This document shows positions 26,381 through 36,404 of a DNA stretch of 64,000 nucleotides, piece by piece; the first letter of the stretch is position 1, and the number at the start of each line of letters is the position of its first letter. Source of the DNA: Pseudomonas sp. AL03 (GTDB taxonomy: Bacteria; Pseudomonadota; Gammaproteobacteria; Pseudomonadales; Pseudomonadaceae); the NCBI RefSeq assembly GCF_029960815.1, contig NZ_JASBRE010000002.1, positions 312,698 to 376,697 of the forward strand, written 5' to 3'. A program made the position numbers and the translations under genes. The notes below the pieces were generated by a model that was not told the DNA's origin, did no database searches, and was given only the letters and a program-made list of their open reading frames with translations.

Positions 26381-27313
26381 ATGAGTTCCGCTCTGTCCAT
26401 CCGGCAGCTAACCAAAACCTACGGCAACGGTTTCCAGGCCTTGAGTGGTATCGATCTGGACGTCGCCGAAGGTGACTTTTTCGCCTTGCTCGGCCCTAAC
26501 GGCGCCGGCAAATCCACAACCATCGGCATTCTCTCGACCCTGGTGAACAAGACCAGCGGGACGGTGAATATCTTCGGTCACGACCTGGACAAGAATCCTG
26601 CGCAGCTCAAGCGCTCCATCGGCGTGGTGCCCCAGGAATTCAACTTCAACCAGTTCGAAAAGACCTTCGATATCGTCGTAACCCAGGCCGGTTACTACGG
26701 CATCCCGCCGAAAATCGCCAAGGAGCGCGCCGAGCAGTACCTGACCCAGCTCGGCCTGTGGGACAAGCGCGATACGCCGTCGCGTTCACTGTCCGGCGGC
26801 ATGAAGCGTCGCCTGATGATCGCCCGTGCGCTGGTTCACGAACCGCGCCTGCTGATCCTCGACGAACCGACGGCGGGTGTGGACATCGAACTGCGTCGCT
26901 CGATGTGGACGTTCCTCACCGAGCTGAACAAGAAAGGCATCACCATCATCCTCACCACACACTACCTGGAAGAGGCTGAGCAGTTGTGCCGCAACATCGG
27001 CATCATCGACCACGGCACCATCGTCGAGAACACCAGCATGAAACAGTTGCTCGGCCAACTGCATGTGGAAACGTTCCTGCTAGACATCAAAAACACGCTG
27101 CAAACCGCGCCGCAGTTGCTCGGTTACCCGACCAAGCTGCTCGACAGCCACACCGTTGAAGTTCAGGTCGACAAGGCCATGGGCATCACCGCGCTGTTCA
27201 CCCAATTGGCGCAGCAGAACATCGAAGTGTTGAGCCTGCGTAACAAAACCAATCGCCTCGAGGAGTTGTTCGTGTCCCTGGTGGAGAAAAATCTGTCGAA
27301 GGTGGCGGTATGA
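26381..27313 (+). CDS. yadG: ABC exporter ATP-binding subunit, YadG-like
   Basis: A 310-residue ABC-2 type ATPase. Walker A GPNGAGKST is at 38-46, the signature LSGGMKRR at about 137-144 and Walker B LLILDEPTAGVD near 157-168. HYLEEAEQLC carries the switch His. The C-terminal 70 residues are the usual extension of drug/lipid exporter ATPases. It overlaps the permease gene by 4 bp (ATGA). The pair matches E. coli YadG/YadH, whose substrate is not known. Confidence 0.92.
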   Translation: MSSALSIRQLTKTYGNGFQALSGIDLDVAEGDFFALLGPNGAGKSTTIGILSTLVNKTSGTVNIFGHDLDKNPAQLKRSIGVVPQEFNFNQFEKTFDIVVTQAGYYGIPPKIAKERAEQYLTQLGLWDKRDTPSRSLSGGMKRRLMIARALVHEPRLLILDEPTAGVDIELRRSMWTFLTELNKKGITIILTTHYLEEAEQLCRNIGIIDHGTIVENTSMKQLLGQLHVETFLLDIKNTLQTAPQLLGYPTKLLDSHTVEVQVDKAMGITALFTQLAQQNIEVLSLRNKTNRLEELFVSLVEKNLSKVAV

Positions 27314-28089
27314 GTTCCGAGCTGCAACCCAACTTCGTTGCCCTCAATACCATCGTTTACCGAGAGGTCAAACGCTTTACCCGGATCTGGCCGCAGACGC
27401 TGCTGCCGCCGGCAATCACCATGGTTCTGTACTTCGTGATCTTCGGCAATCTGATTGGCCGGCAGATCGGTGACATGGGTGGTTTCACCTACATGGAGTA
27501 CATCGTGCCGGGGCTGATCATGATGTCGGTGATCACCAACTCCTACGGCAACGTGGTCTCGAGTTTCTTCGGCAGCAAGTTCCAGCGTTCCATCGAAGAG
27601 TTGATGGTGTCGCCGGTATCGCCGCATACGATTCTGATCGGCTACACCCTGGGCGGCGTGCTGCGCGGCTTGATGGTCGGGGTCATCGTGACGCTGCTGT
27701 CACTGTTCTTCACCGATTTGCAGGTGCATCACCTGGGCGTGACCATTCTGGTCGTGGTGCTGACGGCGACGATTTTCTCGCTACTGGGCTTCATCAACGC
27801 GGTGTTTGCACGCAACTTCGATGACATCTCGATCATCCCGACGTTCGTACTGACACCACTGACGTACCTGGGCGGGGTGTTCTACTCGATTTCCTTGCTG
27901 CCGCCGTTCTGGCAGACCGTGTCCCTGGCCAACCCGGTGCTGCACATGGTCAACGCGTTCCGCTATGGCATTCTTGGCGTTTCGGACATCAGGATCAGCG
28001 TGGCGATCACCTTCATGCTGGTGGCGACCGTCGTGTTGTATATCGGCTGCGCACGGCTGTTGGTCAGCGGTCGCGGGATGCGGACATAA
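27310..28089 (+). CDS. yadH: ABC-2 type permease, YadH-like
   Basis: A 259-residue inner-membrane permease with six predicted hydrophobic segments. The conserved ABC-2 motif IPTFVLTPLTYLGGVFYSIS lies before the fifth. It is the partner of the ATPase upstream, with overlapping stop and start codons. A terminator follows at 28155-28183. Confidence 0.92.
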   Translation: MSSELQPNFVALNTIVYREVKRFTRIWPQTLLPPAITMVLYFVIFGNLIGRQIGDMGGFTYMEYIVPGLIMMSVITNSYGNVVSSFFGSKFQRSIEELMVSPVSPHTILIGYTLGGVLRGLMVGVIVTLLSLFFTDLQVHHLGVTILVVVLTATIFSLLGFINAVFARNFDDISIIPTFVLTPLTYLGGVFYSISLLPPFWQTVSLANPVLHMVNAFRYGILGVSDIRISVAITFMLVATVVLYIGCARLLVSGRGMRT

Positions 28090-28154
28090 AGGGCGATTGA
28101 GTCGCCTGCTCCGGGCGGCGATCCAACGATGGCGCGAGCCCAGGCACCGCAATA

Positions 28155-28183
28155 AAAACGGCCTCCCCTGTGGAGGCCGTTTT
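28155..28183. terminator. Terminator between yadH and the DUF2062 gene
   Basis: AAAACGGCCTC and GAGGCCGTTTT form a stem with short loop, useful for both converging transcripts. Confidence 0.88.
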
Positions 28184-28187
28184 GCGT

Positions 28188-28706
28188 TTACTGCATCCGG
28201 CTTTTCTTGCGCCGCCGCCACTGTCGCCCAACCCACCAACGCCAATACATCATGGTCAGGCAATACGCGAAGGCACCCAGCACCAGCCCCATCACCACTG
28301 AACCGAGCAAAAACGGCTGCCACAGAGTAGAGAGTTCGCCGCTGATCCATTCCCAGGTCAATTCGTCCGGCAGGCTGCGGGCGGGTACGTTCATCAGCCA
28401 GGCGCCGGTTTGGTAGGTGCAAAAGAACACCGCTGGCATGGTGATCGGGTTGGTCAGCCAGACCAGGCTGACGGCAATCGGCATGTTGCCGCGCACCACG
28501 ATGGCGAGGATGGCGGCGACCAGCATCTGCAACGGAATCGGCAGGAATGCCGCGAACAGACCCACAGCCATGGCCCGTGCGACGGAATGGCGGTTGAGGT
28601 GCCAGAGGTTCGGGTCATGCAGCAGCGTGCCGAGAAAGCGTAAGGATTTGTGTTCCCTGATGCTGGTCGGGTCTGGCATGTAACGTTTGAATAAGCGCCG
28701 GGGCAT
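28188..28706 (-). CDS. DUF2062 domain membrane protein
   Basis: A 172-residue protein with three hydrophobic segments. The DUF2062 pattern is clear: HSVARAMAVGLFAAFLPIP, then SLVWLTNPITMPAVFFCTYQ. ATG 28706 starts the conserved part MPRRLFKRYMPDP; the 24 extra codons up to 28778 look non-coding. The C terminus is basic. The function is unknown. The neighbour comEC is divergent, an order also known in P. aeruginosa. Confidence 0.85.
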   Translation of the reverse strand: MPRRLFKRYMPDPTSIREHKSLRFLGTLLHDPNLWHLNRHSVARAMAVGLFAAFLPIPLQMLVAAILAIVVRGNMPIAVSLVWLTNPITMPAVFFCTYQTGAWLMNVPARSLPDELTWEWISGELSTLWQPFLLGSVVMGLVLGAFAYCLTMMYWRWWVGRQWRRRKKSRMQ

Positions 28707-28841
28707 AAGGCTTCTCGGTCGGTTAAGGCGGCAAGTATGTCTGGATTCTATGAACCGCCCATTCAGACTTTGTGACAATTAATAACGATGCCCCTGCGGT
28801 TAGCCGTCTATGCCTAGGAGGGGACTCTCAAGGACGGGCGT

Positions 28842-31064
28842 ATGCGCACAGGGATGATGGCGCTGGCGTTGGGTCTGTTGATCCTGCGTTTTTTACCGGT
28901 ATTACCGCCGGTCTGGTTTTGGATGTTGCTGCCGGTCATAGGTTTGATGGTGCTGCCGTTTCGGAGCTATCCACTGGCATTTTTGCTGTTCGGCTTCAGT
29001 TGGGCGTGCGCGCAGGCGCAGTGGGCGCTGGATGATCGGCTGCCGATGAGCCTCGATGGTGAAACTCGTTGGGTTGAAGGGCGGGTGGTGGGATTGCCCC
29101 AGAACAATGAGGCCGTCGTGCGTTTCGAACTGGCGGACGCCCGGTCTCGACACGGTAAGTTGCCGCAACTGATACGCCTGGCCTGGTATGACGGACCGCC
29201 GGTGCACAGCGGCGAACGATGGCGATTGGCAATCAAGTTGAAGCGTCCTGCCGGGTTGCTCAATCCCCATGCCTTCGATTACGACGCCTGGTTGCTGGCA
29301 CAACACATCGGAGCTACCGGGACGGTCAAGGATGGCGAGCGGCTGATGGAAACCCGGTGGGCCTGGCGCGACGGCATTCGCCAGCGTTTGCAGTCCGTGG
29401 ATGCCCAAGGGCGAACGGGTGCGCTGACGGCGTTGGTGCTGGGGGATGGCGCCGGATTGAGTCGCGAAGACTGGCAGGTGCTGCAAGACACCGGCACCGT
29501 CCATCTGTTGGTGATTTCCGGACAGCACATCGGGTTGCTGGCAGGGCTGGTGTATCTGCTGATCGCCGGGTTGGCCCGTTATGGCCTGTGGCCAAAACGC
29601 TTGCCTTGGCTGCCGTGGGCCTGTGGACTGGCGTTCGTGGCTGCTCTCGGTTATGGGCTGCTGGCCGGTTTCGAGGTGCCGGTGCGGCGGGCCTGCGTGA
29701 TGATCGGCCTGGTGCTGTTGTGGCGGCTGCGATTTCGTCACCTCGGTGCCTGGTGGCCATTGTTGTTGGCGCTCAATGGCGTTTTGCTGCTCGACCCGCT
29801 GGCGAGCCTGCAACCGGGTTTCTGGTTGTCATTCGCGGCGGTGGCGGTGTTGATTTTCACTTTTGGTGGTCGGTTGGGCCCATGGCGTTGGTGGCAAACG
29901 TGGACCCGTGCCCAATGGCTGATCGCGATCGGTCTGTGCCCCTTGCTGCTGGTGCTCGGGTTGCCGATCAGTCTCAGCGGGCCAGTGGCCAATTTGCTGG
30001 CGGTACCGTGGATCAGTCTGGTCGTGCTGCCCCCGGCGTTGCTGGGTACGTTGTTTTTAGCCCTTCCTTATGTGGGCGAAGGTCTGCTGTGGTTGGCAGG
30101 CGGTTTGATCGACCTTTTGTTCAAGGGCCTGGCGCTGATGGCCGGGTACTTGCCCGCGTGGGTGCCGGTGGCGATCCCGTTGTGGATATGGGCACTCGGC
30201 ACACTGGGTGCCTTTCTATTATTAATGCCTCGAGGTGTGCCGTTTCGCTCGTTGGGCTGGCCGATGCTGCTGGTGCTGGTTTTTCCGCCCCGGCAAATCT
30301 TGCCTGAAGGCATCGCCGAAGTCTGGCAACTGGATGTCGGCCAGGGTTTGGCAATCCTGGTGCGCACCCGTCATCACACGCTGTTGTATGACACCGGGCC
30401 GCGTTTCGGCGATTTCGACCTGGGCGAACGGGTGGTGCTGCCTTCGTTGCGCAAACTGGGCGTGAACGACCTCGATCTGATGCTGATCAGCCACGCCGAC
30501 GCCGATCATGCTGGCGGTGCCCGGGCCGTTGCCACTGGCTTGCCGGTGAAGCGGGTCATCAGTGGCGATCCCCTGGCGCTGCCAGCCGAGTTACAGGCAG
30601 AGGGCTGCGAGAGCGGCAAGCAATGGGTCTGGGACGATGTAAGGTTCCAGCTCTGGCAATGGTCTTTCGCCCGCGACAGCAATCAAAAATCCTGCGTCCT
30701 GCAGATAGAAGCCAACGGTGAGCGTATGTTGCTGACCGGTGATATAGACGCAGCAGCCGAGGGAGCCCTGCTCGACAGTCCGCTGGCGGTACCTACGGAC
30801 TGGCTGCAGGCGCCGCATCACGGCAGTCGCAGTTCATCTTCAATGACGCTGCTCAAAGGGCTGCAACCCAAAGCGGTGTTGATCTCCCGCGGCCAGGGCA
30901 ATTCATTCGGTCATCCCCATCCTACGGTCATGGCGCGCTATCAAAAGCGCGGCATCTTGATCTATGACAGCGCCGAACAGGGTGCCATCCGTCTGCAACT
31001 GGGACGCTTCAAGCCGCCATGGACGATGCGTCAAGAACAGCGTTTCTGGCGCTCTGCGCAATAA
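28842..31064 (+). CDS. comEC: DNA internalization-related competence protein ComEC/Rec2
   Basis: A 740-residue inner-membrane channel protein thought to carry single-stranded DNA into the cytoplasm during natural transformation. The N-terminal DUF4131 region has two to three helices. The central ComEC/Rec2 membrane domain includes LLVISGQHIGLLAGLVYL and FEVPVRRACVMIG. The C-terminal metallo-beta-lactamase domain has LDVGQGLAILV and the metal motif ISHADADHAGG near residue 550. All parts are intact. No other competence genes are in the window. Confidence 0.93.
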   Translation: MRTGMMALALGLLILRFLPVLPPVWFWMLLPVIGLMVLPFRSYPLAFLLFGFSWACAQAQWALDDRLPMSLDGETRWVEGRVVGLPQNNEAVVRFELADARSRHGKLPQLIRLAWYDGPPVHSGERWRLAIKLKRPAGLLNPHAFDYDAWLLAQHIGATGTVKDGERLMETRWAWRDGIRQRLQSVDAQGRTGALTALVLGDGAGLSREDWQVLQDTGTVHLLVISGQHIGLLAGLVYLLIAGLARYGLWPKRLPWLPWACGLAFVAALGYGLLAGFEVPVRRACVMIGLVLLWRLRFRHLGAWWPLLLALNGVLLLDPLASLQPGFWLSFAAVAVLIFTFGGRLGPWRWWQTWTRAQWLIAIGLCPLLLVLGLPISLSGPVANLLAVPWISLVVLPPALLGTLFLALPYVGEGLLWLAGGLIDLLFKGLALMAGYLPAWVPVAIPLWIWALGTLGAFLLLMPRGVPFRSLGWPMLLVLVFPPRQILPEGIAEVWQLDVGQGLAILVRTRHHTLLYDTGPRFGDFDLGERVVLPSLRKLGVNDLDLMLISHADADHAGGARAVATGLPVKRVISGDPLALPAELQAEGCESGKQWVWDDVRFQLWQWSFARDSNQKSCVLQIEANGERMLLTGDIDAAAEGALLDSPLAVPTDWLQAPHHGSRSSSSMTLLKGLQPKAVLISRGQGNSFGHPHPTVMARYQKRGILIYDSAEQGAIRLQLGRFKPPWTMRQEQRFWRSAQ

Positions 31065-31162
31065 CCCGGAGTTATTAAAGCCCGACCGGATGCGACATCA
31101 CGGTCTTCGGTGCGCTCACCCCCTATGTTAGAGTGGCGCACTTTTTCGAGGGGACTGTCACT

Positions 31163-31798
31163 GTGTGGGAATTGGTCAAATCCGGCGGATGGATGATGAT
31201 ACCGATCATTCTGAGTTCCATCGCAGCCATGGCGATCGTCGCCGAACGTCTCTGGACCCTGCGAGCCAGCCGTGTGACCCCGGAGCATTTGCTCGGGCAG
31301 GTCTGGGTCTGGATCAAGGACAAACAACTTAATAAAGACAAACTCAAGGAACTGCGCGCCAACTCGCCGTTGGGCGAGATCCTGGCTGCCGGCCTGGCCA
31401 ACTCCAGGCATGGTCGCGAGATCATGAAAGAGTGCATCGAAGAGGCCGCCGCGCGAGTGGTTCACGAGCTCGAACGCTACATCAATGCGCTGGGCACCAT
31501 CGCCGCCATGGCCCCGTTGCTGGGTCTGTTGGGTACGGTGTTGGGCATGATCGATATCTTCAGTGCATTCATGGGTTCGGGCATGACCACCAACGCTGCC
31601 GTGTTGGCCGGTGGTATCTCCAAAGCCCTGATTACTACGGCCGCAGGCTTGATGGTCGGCATCCCGGCGGTATTCTTCCACCGCTTCCTGCAACGCCGGA
31701 TCGATGAACTGGTGGTGGGCATGGAGCAGGAAGCGATCAAACTGGTTGAGGTGGTACAGGGTGACCGTGATGTTGACCTGAATGGGGGCAAAGCGTGA
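31163..31798 (+). CDS. exbB: ExbB/TolQ-family proton channel subunit
   Basis: A 211-residue inner-membrane protein with three hydrophobic segments. The family motif LGTIAAMAPLLGLLGTVLGM spans the second. GTG 31163 is chosen because GAGGGG lies upstream; the longer frame to 31133 has no signal. With ExbD it should form a proton-driven motor that powers TonB-dependent transport or a similar envelope task. It overlaps exbD (GTGA). In this position other gammaproteobacteria carry msbA before lpxK, so it is part of the envelope operon. Confidence 0.88.
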   Translation: MWELVKSGGWMMIPIILSSIAAMAIVAERLWTLRASRVTPEHLLGQVWVWIKDKQLNKDKLKELRANSPLGEILAAGLANSRHGREIMKECIEEAAARVVHELERYINALGTIAAMAPLLGLLGTVLGMIDIFSAFMGSGMTTNAAVLAGGISKALITTAAGLMVGIPAVFFHRFLQRRIDELVVGMEQEAIKLVEVVQGDRDVDLNGGKA

Positions 31799-32226
31799 AA
31801 TTCCGCCGCAAGCAACGGGAGAATGTAGACATCAACCTCGCGTCGCTGATCGACGTGGTGTTTATCCTGCTGCTGTTTTTCGTTGTCACCACCACGTTTA
31901 CCCGTGAAACCCAGTTGCGTGTTGAGCTGCCGGAAGCGGTCAGCGGTTCACCTGCTGAAGACCAGCAGGTCAAACATCTGGACGTTGCCATCAGTGCCGA
32001 AGGCGTGTTTTCGGTGAACAACCAGTTGTTGCCGAAAAACGATCTGGCCACTCTGATGGACGCGCTGCAGAAGGAGTCCAATGGCGACACCAACCTGCCG
32101 CTGTCCATCAGCGCTGATGGCAAGACTCAGCATCAGTCCGTCATCATCGCCATGGACGCCGCCGGCAAGCTTGGTTTCAGCCACCTGCGCATGACCACTG
32201 TCGAGGCGGCGCCGCCCGCGCCCTGA
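31795..32226 (+). CDS. exbD: ExbD/TolR-family motor subunit
   Basis: A 143-residue protein with a short cytoplasmic N terminus, one transmembrane helix (about 18-36) carrying the essential Asp20 in [15 protein letters not shown], and a periplasmic domain. The GTG at 31795 overlaps the exbB stop, and its stop (TGATG) overlaps the lpxK start by one base. No TonB gene is adjacent. Confidence 0.9.
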   Translation: MKFRRKQRENVDINLASLIDVVFILLLFFVVTTTFTRETQLRVELPEAVSGSPAEDQQVKHLDVAISAEGVFSVNNQLLPKNDLATLMDALQKESNGDTNLPLSISADGKTQHQSVIIAMDAAGKLGFSHLRMTTVEAAPPAP

Positions 32227-33236
32227 TGGCCATGTCCGATCGCTTGCTCACCGCGTGGTACGAAGGTCATCCGGCCCTGAAGCTGTTACAGCCGCTGGAG
32301 TGGCTGTATCGGCGCGTGGTCATGAGCAAGCGCAAGCGCTTCCTGGCGGGTGAGGGCGAGATCTATCAGCCTCCGGTGCCGCTGATCGTGGTCGGTAACA
32401 TCACCGTCGGCGGCACCGGCAAGACGCCGCTGATTCTGTGGATGATCCAGCACTGCCAGCGCAGCGGCCTGCGGGTCGGTGTGGTCAGTCGCGGGTACGG
32501 CGCCAGGCCGGCGCAATTGCCGTGGCGGGTTGAGGCGGATCAAAGCGCCGAGATCGCAGGAGACGAGCCGCTGTTGATCGTCCAGCGCACCGGCGTGCCG
32601 TTGATGATTGACCCGGACCGCAGCCGTGCAGTCAAGGCGCTGCTGGCGAGTGAACCGCTGGACCTGATCCTCTCCGACGACGGCATGCAGCATTACCGGT
32701 TGGCCCGCGACCTGGAACTGGTACTGATCGACGCCGCCCGCGGCCTGGGTAACCAGCGTTGCCTGCCCGCCGGGCCATTGCGCGAACCGGTCGAGCGCCT
32801 GCAAAGCGTCGACGCTGTGCTCTACAACGGCGCAACTGCCGATCGCGACGGCGGTTTTGCCTTCCAGCTTCAACCCACCGAACTGGTCAATCTGCACAGC
32901 GGCGAACGGCGTTCCCTCGACCACTTTCCCGCTGGCCAGGCGCTGCACGCCGTGGCCGGGATCGGCAATCCGCAGCGTTTCTTCACGACCCTCGAAACGC
33001 TACACTGGCAGCCAGTCCCGCATGCGTTTGCCGACCACGCCGACTACAGCGTGCAGGCCTTGAATTTCACACCGTCATTGCCGTTGGTGATGACCGAAAA
33101 GGACGCGGTGAAGTGCCGTGCCTTCGCCGCCGCCGATTGGTGGTACCTGGCGGTCGATGCTGCGCCATCGCCGGCCTTCGTGGCCTGGTTCGATACGCAG
33201 CTGATGCGCCTGTTACCGGCTCGTCTTTTGCCTTAA
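32226..33236 (+). CDS. lpxK: Tetraacyldisaccharide 4'-kinase
   Basis: A 336-residue inner-membrane-associated kinase that phosphorylates the 4' position of the lipid A disaccharide. The P-loop reads [13 protein letters not shown] at about 57-68, followed by VGVVSRGYG and the [11 protein letters not shown] motif. [11 protein letters not shown] is the late family motif. ATG 32226 is used; a second ATG at 32232 is equally possible. It overlaps exbD by one base. Confidence 0.95.
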   Translation: MAMSDRLLTAWYEGHPALKLLQPLEWLYRRVVMSKRKRFLAGEGEIYQPPVPLIVVGNITVGGTGKTPLILWMIQHCQRSGLRVGVVSRGYGARPAQLPWRVEADQSAEIAGDEPLLIVQRTGVPLMIDPDRSRAVKALLASEPLDLILSDDGMQHYRLARDLELVLIDAARGLGNQRCLPAGPLREPVERLQSVDAVLYNGATADRDGGFAFQLQPTELVNLHSGERRSLDHFPAGQALHAVAGIGNPQRFFTTLETLHWQPVPHAFADHADYSVQALNFTPSLPLVMTEKDAVKCRAFAAADWWYLAVDAAPSPAFVAWFDTQLMRLLPARLLP

Positions 33237-33261
33237 ATCCGTTTTTATCCAGGGAATGCTC

Positions 33262-33447
33262 ATGGACACCAAATTGCTCGATATCCTCGCTTGCCCGGTC
33301 TGCAAAGGCCCGCTCAAGCTCAGTGCCGACAAAACCGAGCTGATCAGCAAGGGCGCAGGTCTCGCTTACCCGATTCGCGACGGCATCCCGGTGATGCTCG
33401 AAACCGAAGCTCGTACCCTGACCACCGACGAGCGTCTGGATAAATGA
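33262..33447 (+). CDS. ycaR: Trm112-family small zinc protein YcaR
   Basis: A 61-residue protein of the Trm112/UPF0434 family. Its [16 protein letters not shown] keeps two of the zinc-type cysteines, and [12 protein letters not shown] is diagnostic. ATG 33262 is 6 bases after AGGGA; the ATG at 33256 touches that site. The stop overlaps kdsB (ATGA). In E. coli the gene also lies between lpxK and kdsB. Eukaryotic Trm112 activates methyltransferases; the bacterial role is less clear. Confidence 0.9.
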   Translation: MDTKLLDILACPVCKGPLKLSADKTELISKGAGLAYPIRDGIPVMLETEARTLTTDERLDK

Positions 33448-34208
33448 CCACAGCCTTCACCGTTGTCATTCCATCGCGCTACGCCTCCACCCGCTTGCCG
33501 GGCAAGCCGCTGCTGCTGATCGCCGGCAAGCCGATGATCCAGCACGTCTGGGAACAGGCGAGCAAAAGCAGCGCCCAGCGCGTGGTGGTTGCCACTGACG
33601 ATGCGCGCATCGTTGAGGCCTGCAAAGGGTTTGGTGCCGAAGTGGTGCTGACCCGCGAAGATCACAATTCCGGTACCGATCGCCTGGCCGAAGTTGCCAC
33701 GAAACTGGGCCTGGCGCCGGACGCCATTGTGGTCAACGTTCAGGGCGACGAACCGTTGATCCCGCCGAGCGTCATCGATCAGGTCGCTGCCAACCTGGCC
33801 GCTCACACCGAAGCGCGCATGGCCACGTTGGCCGAGCCGATCGAAGACGTGGAAACCCTGTTCAATCCCAACGTGGTCAAGGTCGTCAGCGACTTCAATG
33901 GCCTGGCGCTGACCTTCAGTCGTGCCACGTTGCCGTGGGCCCGGGACGCGTTCGCCAAAAGCCGCGACCAATTGCCGGAAGGCGTGCCGTATCGTCGCCA
34001 CATCGGCATTTATGCCTACCGCGCCGGTTTCCTGCATGACTTCGTCAGCTGGGGTCCATGCTGGCTGGAACACACCGAATCCCTGGAACAGCTGCGTGCC
34101 CTGTGGCACGGCGTGCGGATTCACGTCGCCGACGCGCTGATCGCACCGCCCACTGGCGTCGACACCGTTGAAGACCTCGAGCGCGTTCGTCGCCTGCTGG
34201 AGGCCTGA
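33444..34208 (+). CDS. kdsB: 3-deoxy-manno-octulosonate cytidylyltransferase
   Basis: A 254-residue enzyme that joins CMP to KDO for lipopolysaccharide inner-core synthesis. The nucleotide-binding start [17 protein letters not shown], the [12 protein letters not shown] metal motif and [14 protein letters not shown] are all typical. It overlaps ycaR by 4 bp and the phosphatase gene by one. Confidence 0.96.
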   Translation: MTTAFTVVIPSRYASTRLPGKPLLLIAGKPMIQHVWEQASKSSAQRVVVATDDARIVEACKGFGAEVVLTREDHNSGTDRLAEVATKLGLAPDAIVVNVQGDEPLIPPSVIDQVAANLAAHTEARMATLAEPIEDVETLFNPNVVKVVSDFNGLALTFSRATLPWARDAFAKSRDQLPEGVPYRRHIGIYAYRAGFLHDFVSWGPCWLEHTESLEQLRALWHGVRIHVADALIAPPTGVDTVEDLERVRRLLEA

Positions 34209-34672
34209 TGCGGGTTTTGTTCGTCTGCCTGGGCAACATCTGCCGTTCACCCACGGCCGAAGGTGTGCTGCGACACAAACTGCGCGAAGCGGGGCTGGCC
34301 GATCAAATCGAAGTCGCCTCCGCCGGCACCGGTGACTGGCATGTCGGCAAGGCCCCGGACAAGCGCAGCCAGGCTGCGGCGAAACTGCGCGGGTATGACC
34401 TGTCCGCTCAGCGCGCCCAGCAAGTGAATCGTGCGGATTTCGCCACCTACGACCTGATTCTGGCGATGGACAACAGCAATCTGCGCAACCTAAAGGCCCT
34501 GCAACCTTCCAAGGGTAAGGCCGAACTGGATCTGTTCCTGCGTCGCTATCAGTCGCAAATCGATGAAGTGCCGGATCCGTATTACGACGGCGACCAAGGC
34601 TTTGAGCAGGTGCTGGACCTGATCGAGGGCGCCAGTGATTTGCTGGTGATCGAATTGAAGGGGCGGTTATGA
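34208..34672 (+). CDS. Low-molecular-weight protein tyrosine phosphatase
   Basis: A 154-residue LMW phosphatase. The P-loop C-x5-R is Cys7 to Arg13 (CLGNICRS), and the general acid is Asp123 in VPDPYY. Such enzymes dephosphorylate tyrosine kinases of surface polysaccharide systems or small substrates. No tyrosine kinase gene is near. It lies between kdsB and murB with overlapping ends, so it belongs to the envelope operon. Confidence 0.94.
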   Translation: MRVLFVCLGNICRSPTAEGVLRHKLREAGLADQIEVASAGTGDWHVGKAPDKRSQAAAKLRGYDLSAQRAQQVNRADFATYDLILAMDNSNLRNLKALQPSKGKAELDLFLRRYQSQIDEVPDPYYDGDQGFEQVLDLIEGASDLLVIELKGRL

Positions 34673-35688
34673 GTTTGCAGGTTCAACCCCAGGTTTCGCT
34701 CAAACCGTTCAACAGTTTCGGTGTCGACGTTCAAGCCCGGTTATTTGCCGAAGCCCATAGCGATGCTGACGTGCGTGAAGCCCTGGCCTATGCGGCGGAA
34801 CATGACGTGCCGCTGCTGGTGATTGGCGGGGGCAGCAACCTGCTGCTGACGGCCGATATCCAGTCGCTGGTGCTGCGCATGGCCACGCGCGGGATTCGCA
34901 TCCTGAGTGATGACGGCAGCAAGGTCGTTATAGAAGCCGAGGCGGGCGAGCCGTGGCATCCGTTTGTGCAGCACACGCTGGCGCAGGGTTTGTCCGGTCT
35001 GGAAAACCTCAGCCTGATCCCCGGCACCGTCGGCGCGGCACCGATGCAGAACATCGGCGCCTATGGTGTGGAGATCAAGGATGTTTTCGCCGGCCTGACC
35101 GCTTTGGATCGCAAGAGCGGCGAACTGCGGGACTTCACCCTGGAAGAATGCAACTTTGCCTACCGCGACAGCCTGTTCAAACAGCAACCGGGGCGCTGGT
35201 TGATCCTGCGGGTACGATTCATCCTGGACCGCGCCACGCACCTGCATCTGGAGTACGGCCCGGTTCGTCAGCGCCTGGCCGAGCAAGGCATCGATCACCC
35301 GACCGCCACCGATGTCAGCCGGGCGATTTGCAGTATCCGCAATGAAAAGCTCCCGGACCCGGCGGTGCTGGGCAATGCCGGCAGCTTTTTCAAAAATCCG
35401 TTGGTGCCCGCCGCGCTAGTCGCACAACTCAAGGCGCAATACCCGGACCTGGTGGCCTACGCGCAACCCAACGGACAAATGAAACTGGCGGCGGGCTGGC
35501 TGATCGAACGGGCCGGCTGGAAAGGTTTCCGTGACGCCGATGCCGGCGTGCATAAACTGCAGGCGTTGGTGCTGGTCAACTACGGCAACGCGACCGGACT
35601 GCAATTGCTGAACCTGGCGCAACGTATCCAGAAAGACATTTCAGAACATTTCCATGTCGACCTGGAAATGGAGCCTAATCGGTATTGA
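34669..35688 (+). CDS. murB: UDP-N-acetylenolpyruvoylglucosamine reductase
   Basis: A 339-residue type I MurB, the flavoenzyme that makes UDP-MurNAc for peptidoglycan. FAD-binding motifs VIGGGSNLLL and SLIPGTVGAAPMQNIGAYG are present, and GNAGSFFKNP carries the catalytic Ser. LAAGWLIERAGWKG near the end holds the last active-site Glu. It overlaps the phosphatase gene by 4 bp and is the last gene of the envelope operon before a terminator. Confidence 0.96.
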   Translation: MSLQVQPQVSLKPFNSFGVDVQARLFAEAHSDADVREALAYAAEHDVPLLVIGGGSNLLLTADIQSLVLRMATRGIRILSDDGSKVVIEAEAGEPWHPFVQHTLAQGLSGLENLSLIPGTVGAAPMQNIGAYGVEIKDVFAGLTALDRKSGELRDFTLEECNFAYRDSLFKQQPGRWLILRVRFILDRATHLHLEYGPVRQRLAEQGIDHPTATDVSRAICSIRNEKLPDPAVLGNAGSFFKNPLVPAALVAQLKAQYPDLVAYAQPNGQMKLAAGWLIERAGWKGFRDADAGVHKLQALVLVNYGNATGLQLLNLAQRIQKDISEHFHVDLEMEPNRY

Positions 35689-35712
35689 GGCTAAGCTTTC
35701 AAGACTGGATCC

Positions 35713-35749
35713 AAAGCCCTGCACATCTTCTAGTGTGCAGGGCTTTTTT
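35713..35749 (+). terminator. Terminator after murB
   Basis: AAGCCCTGCACA and TGTGCAGGGCTT form a 12-bp stem followed by T6. The next 180 bp to the molybdenum hydroxylase start hold no visible gene or clear promoter. Confidence 0.93.
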
Positions 35750-35933
35750 GTTAATGCTGGGTTAACTTAGCCACCTAACGATGCAAACGTTTGCTCCACC
35801 AAAGGCCCAATGCAGACGCTACCGTCCGCATAAAGAGAGCCTCATTAGCCTGAGCCGATCTGCGTGATGCCAACCGCCTACCCCTGGCGGCAGATTGCTC
35901 GACCCCATAACCAATAACTATGCGGGCGTGCCC

Positions 35934-36404
35934 ATGATTACCCTGAAGCTCAATGGTCAAGACCATCAACTTGATGTCACCGAGGACATGCCGCTGCTCT
36001 GGGCGATCCGCGACGTGGCCGGTTACAACGGCACCAAATTTGGCTGCGGCATGGGCCTGTGCGGCGCCTGCACCCTTCATATCGAAGGTGCTCCGGCGCG
36101 CAGTTGCATCACGCCGATCGGTTCGGTCGTTGGCCAAAACGTCACCACCATCGATAACCTGCACGCCGACCCGGTCGGGCAAATCGTTCAGCAAGCCTGG
36201 CTCGACACCGCCGTGGCCCAGTGCGGTTTCTGCCAGGGTGGGCAGATCATGTCCGCCACGGCGCTACTCAAGACCAACCCGAACCCCAGTGACGCACAGA
36301 TCGAAGAGGCGATGGTCGGCAATATTTGCCGCTGCGGCACCTACAATCGCATCAAGACCGCCATCCGTCAGGCATCCACTCACCTGAAGGAGGCCAAGGC
36401 ATGA
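35934..36404 (+). CDS. [2Fe-2S] subunit of a molybdenum hydroxylase (IorA-like)
   Basis: A 156-residue electron-transfer subunit of the xanthine-oxidase family. The plant-type cluster uses Cys38, Cys43, Cys46 and Cys58 (GCGMGLCGAC). The second cluster uses Cys97, Cys100, Cys132 and Cys134 (CGFCQGG ... NICRCG). ATG 35934 starts the conserved MITLKLNG; the longer frame to 35895 has no support. It overlaps the large subunit (ATGA). There is no FAD subunit gene, as in isoquinoline 1-oxidoreductase. Confidence 0.92.
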   Translation: MITLKLNGQDHQLDVTEDMPLLWAIRDVAGYNGTKFGCGMGLCGACTLHIEGAPARSCITPIGSVVGQNVTTIDNLHADPVGQIVQQAWLDTAVAQCGFCQGGQIMSATALLKTNPNPSDAQIEEAMVGNICRCGTYNRIKTAIRQASTHLKEAKA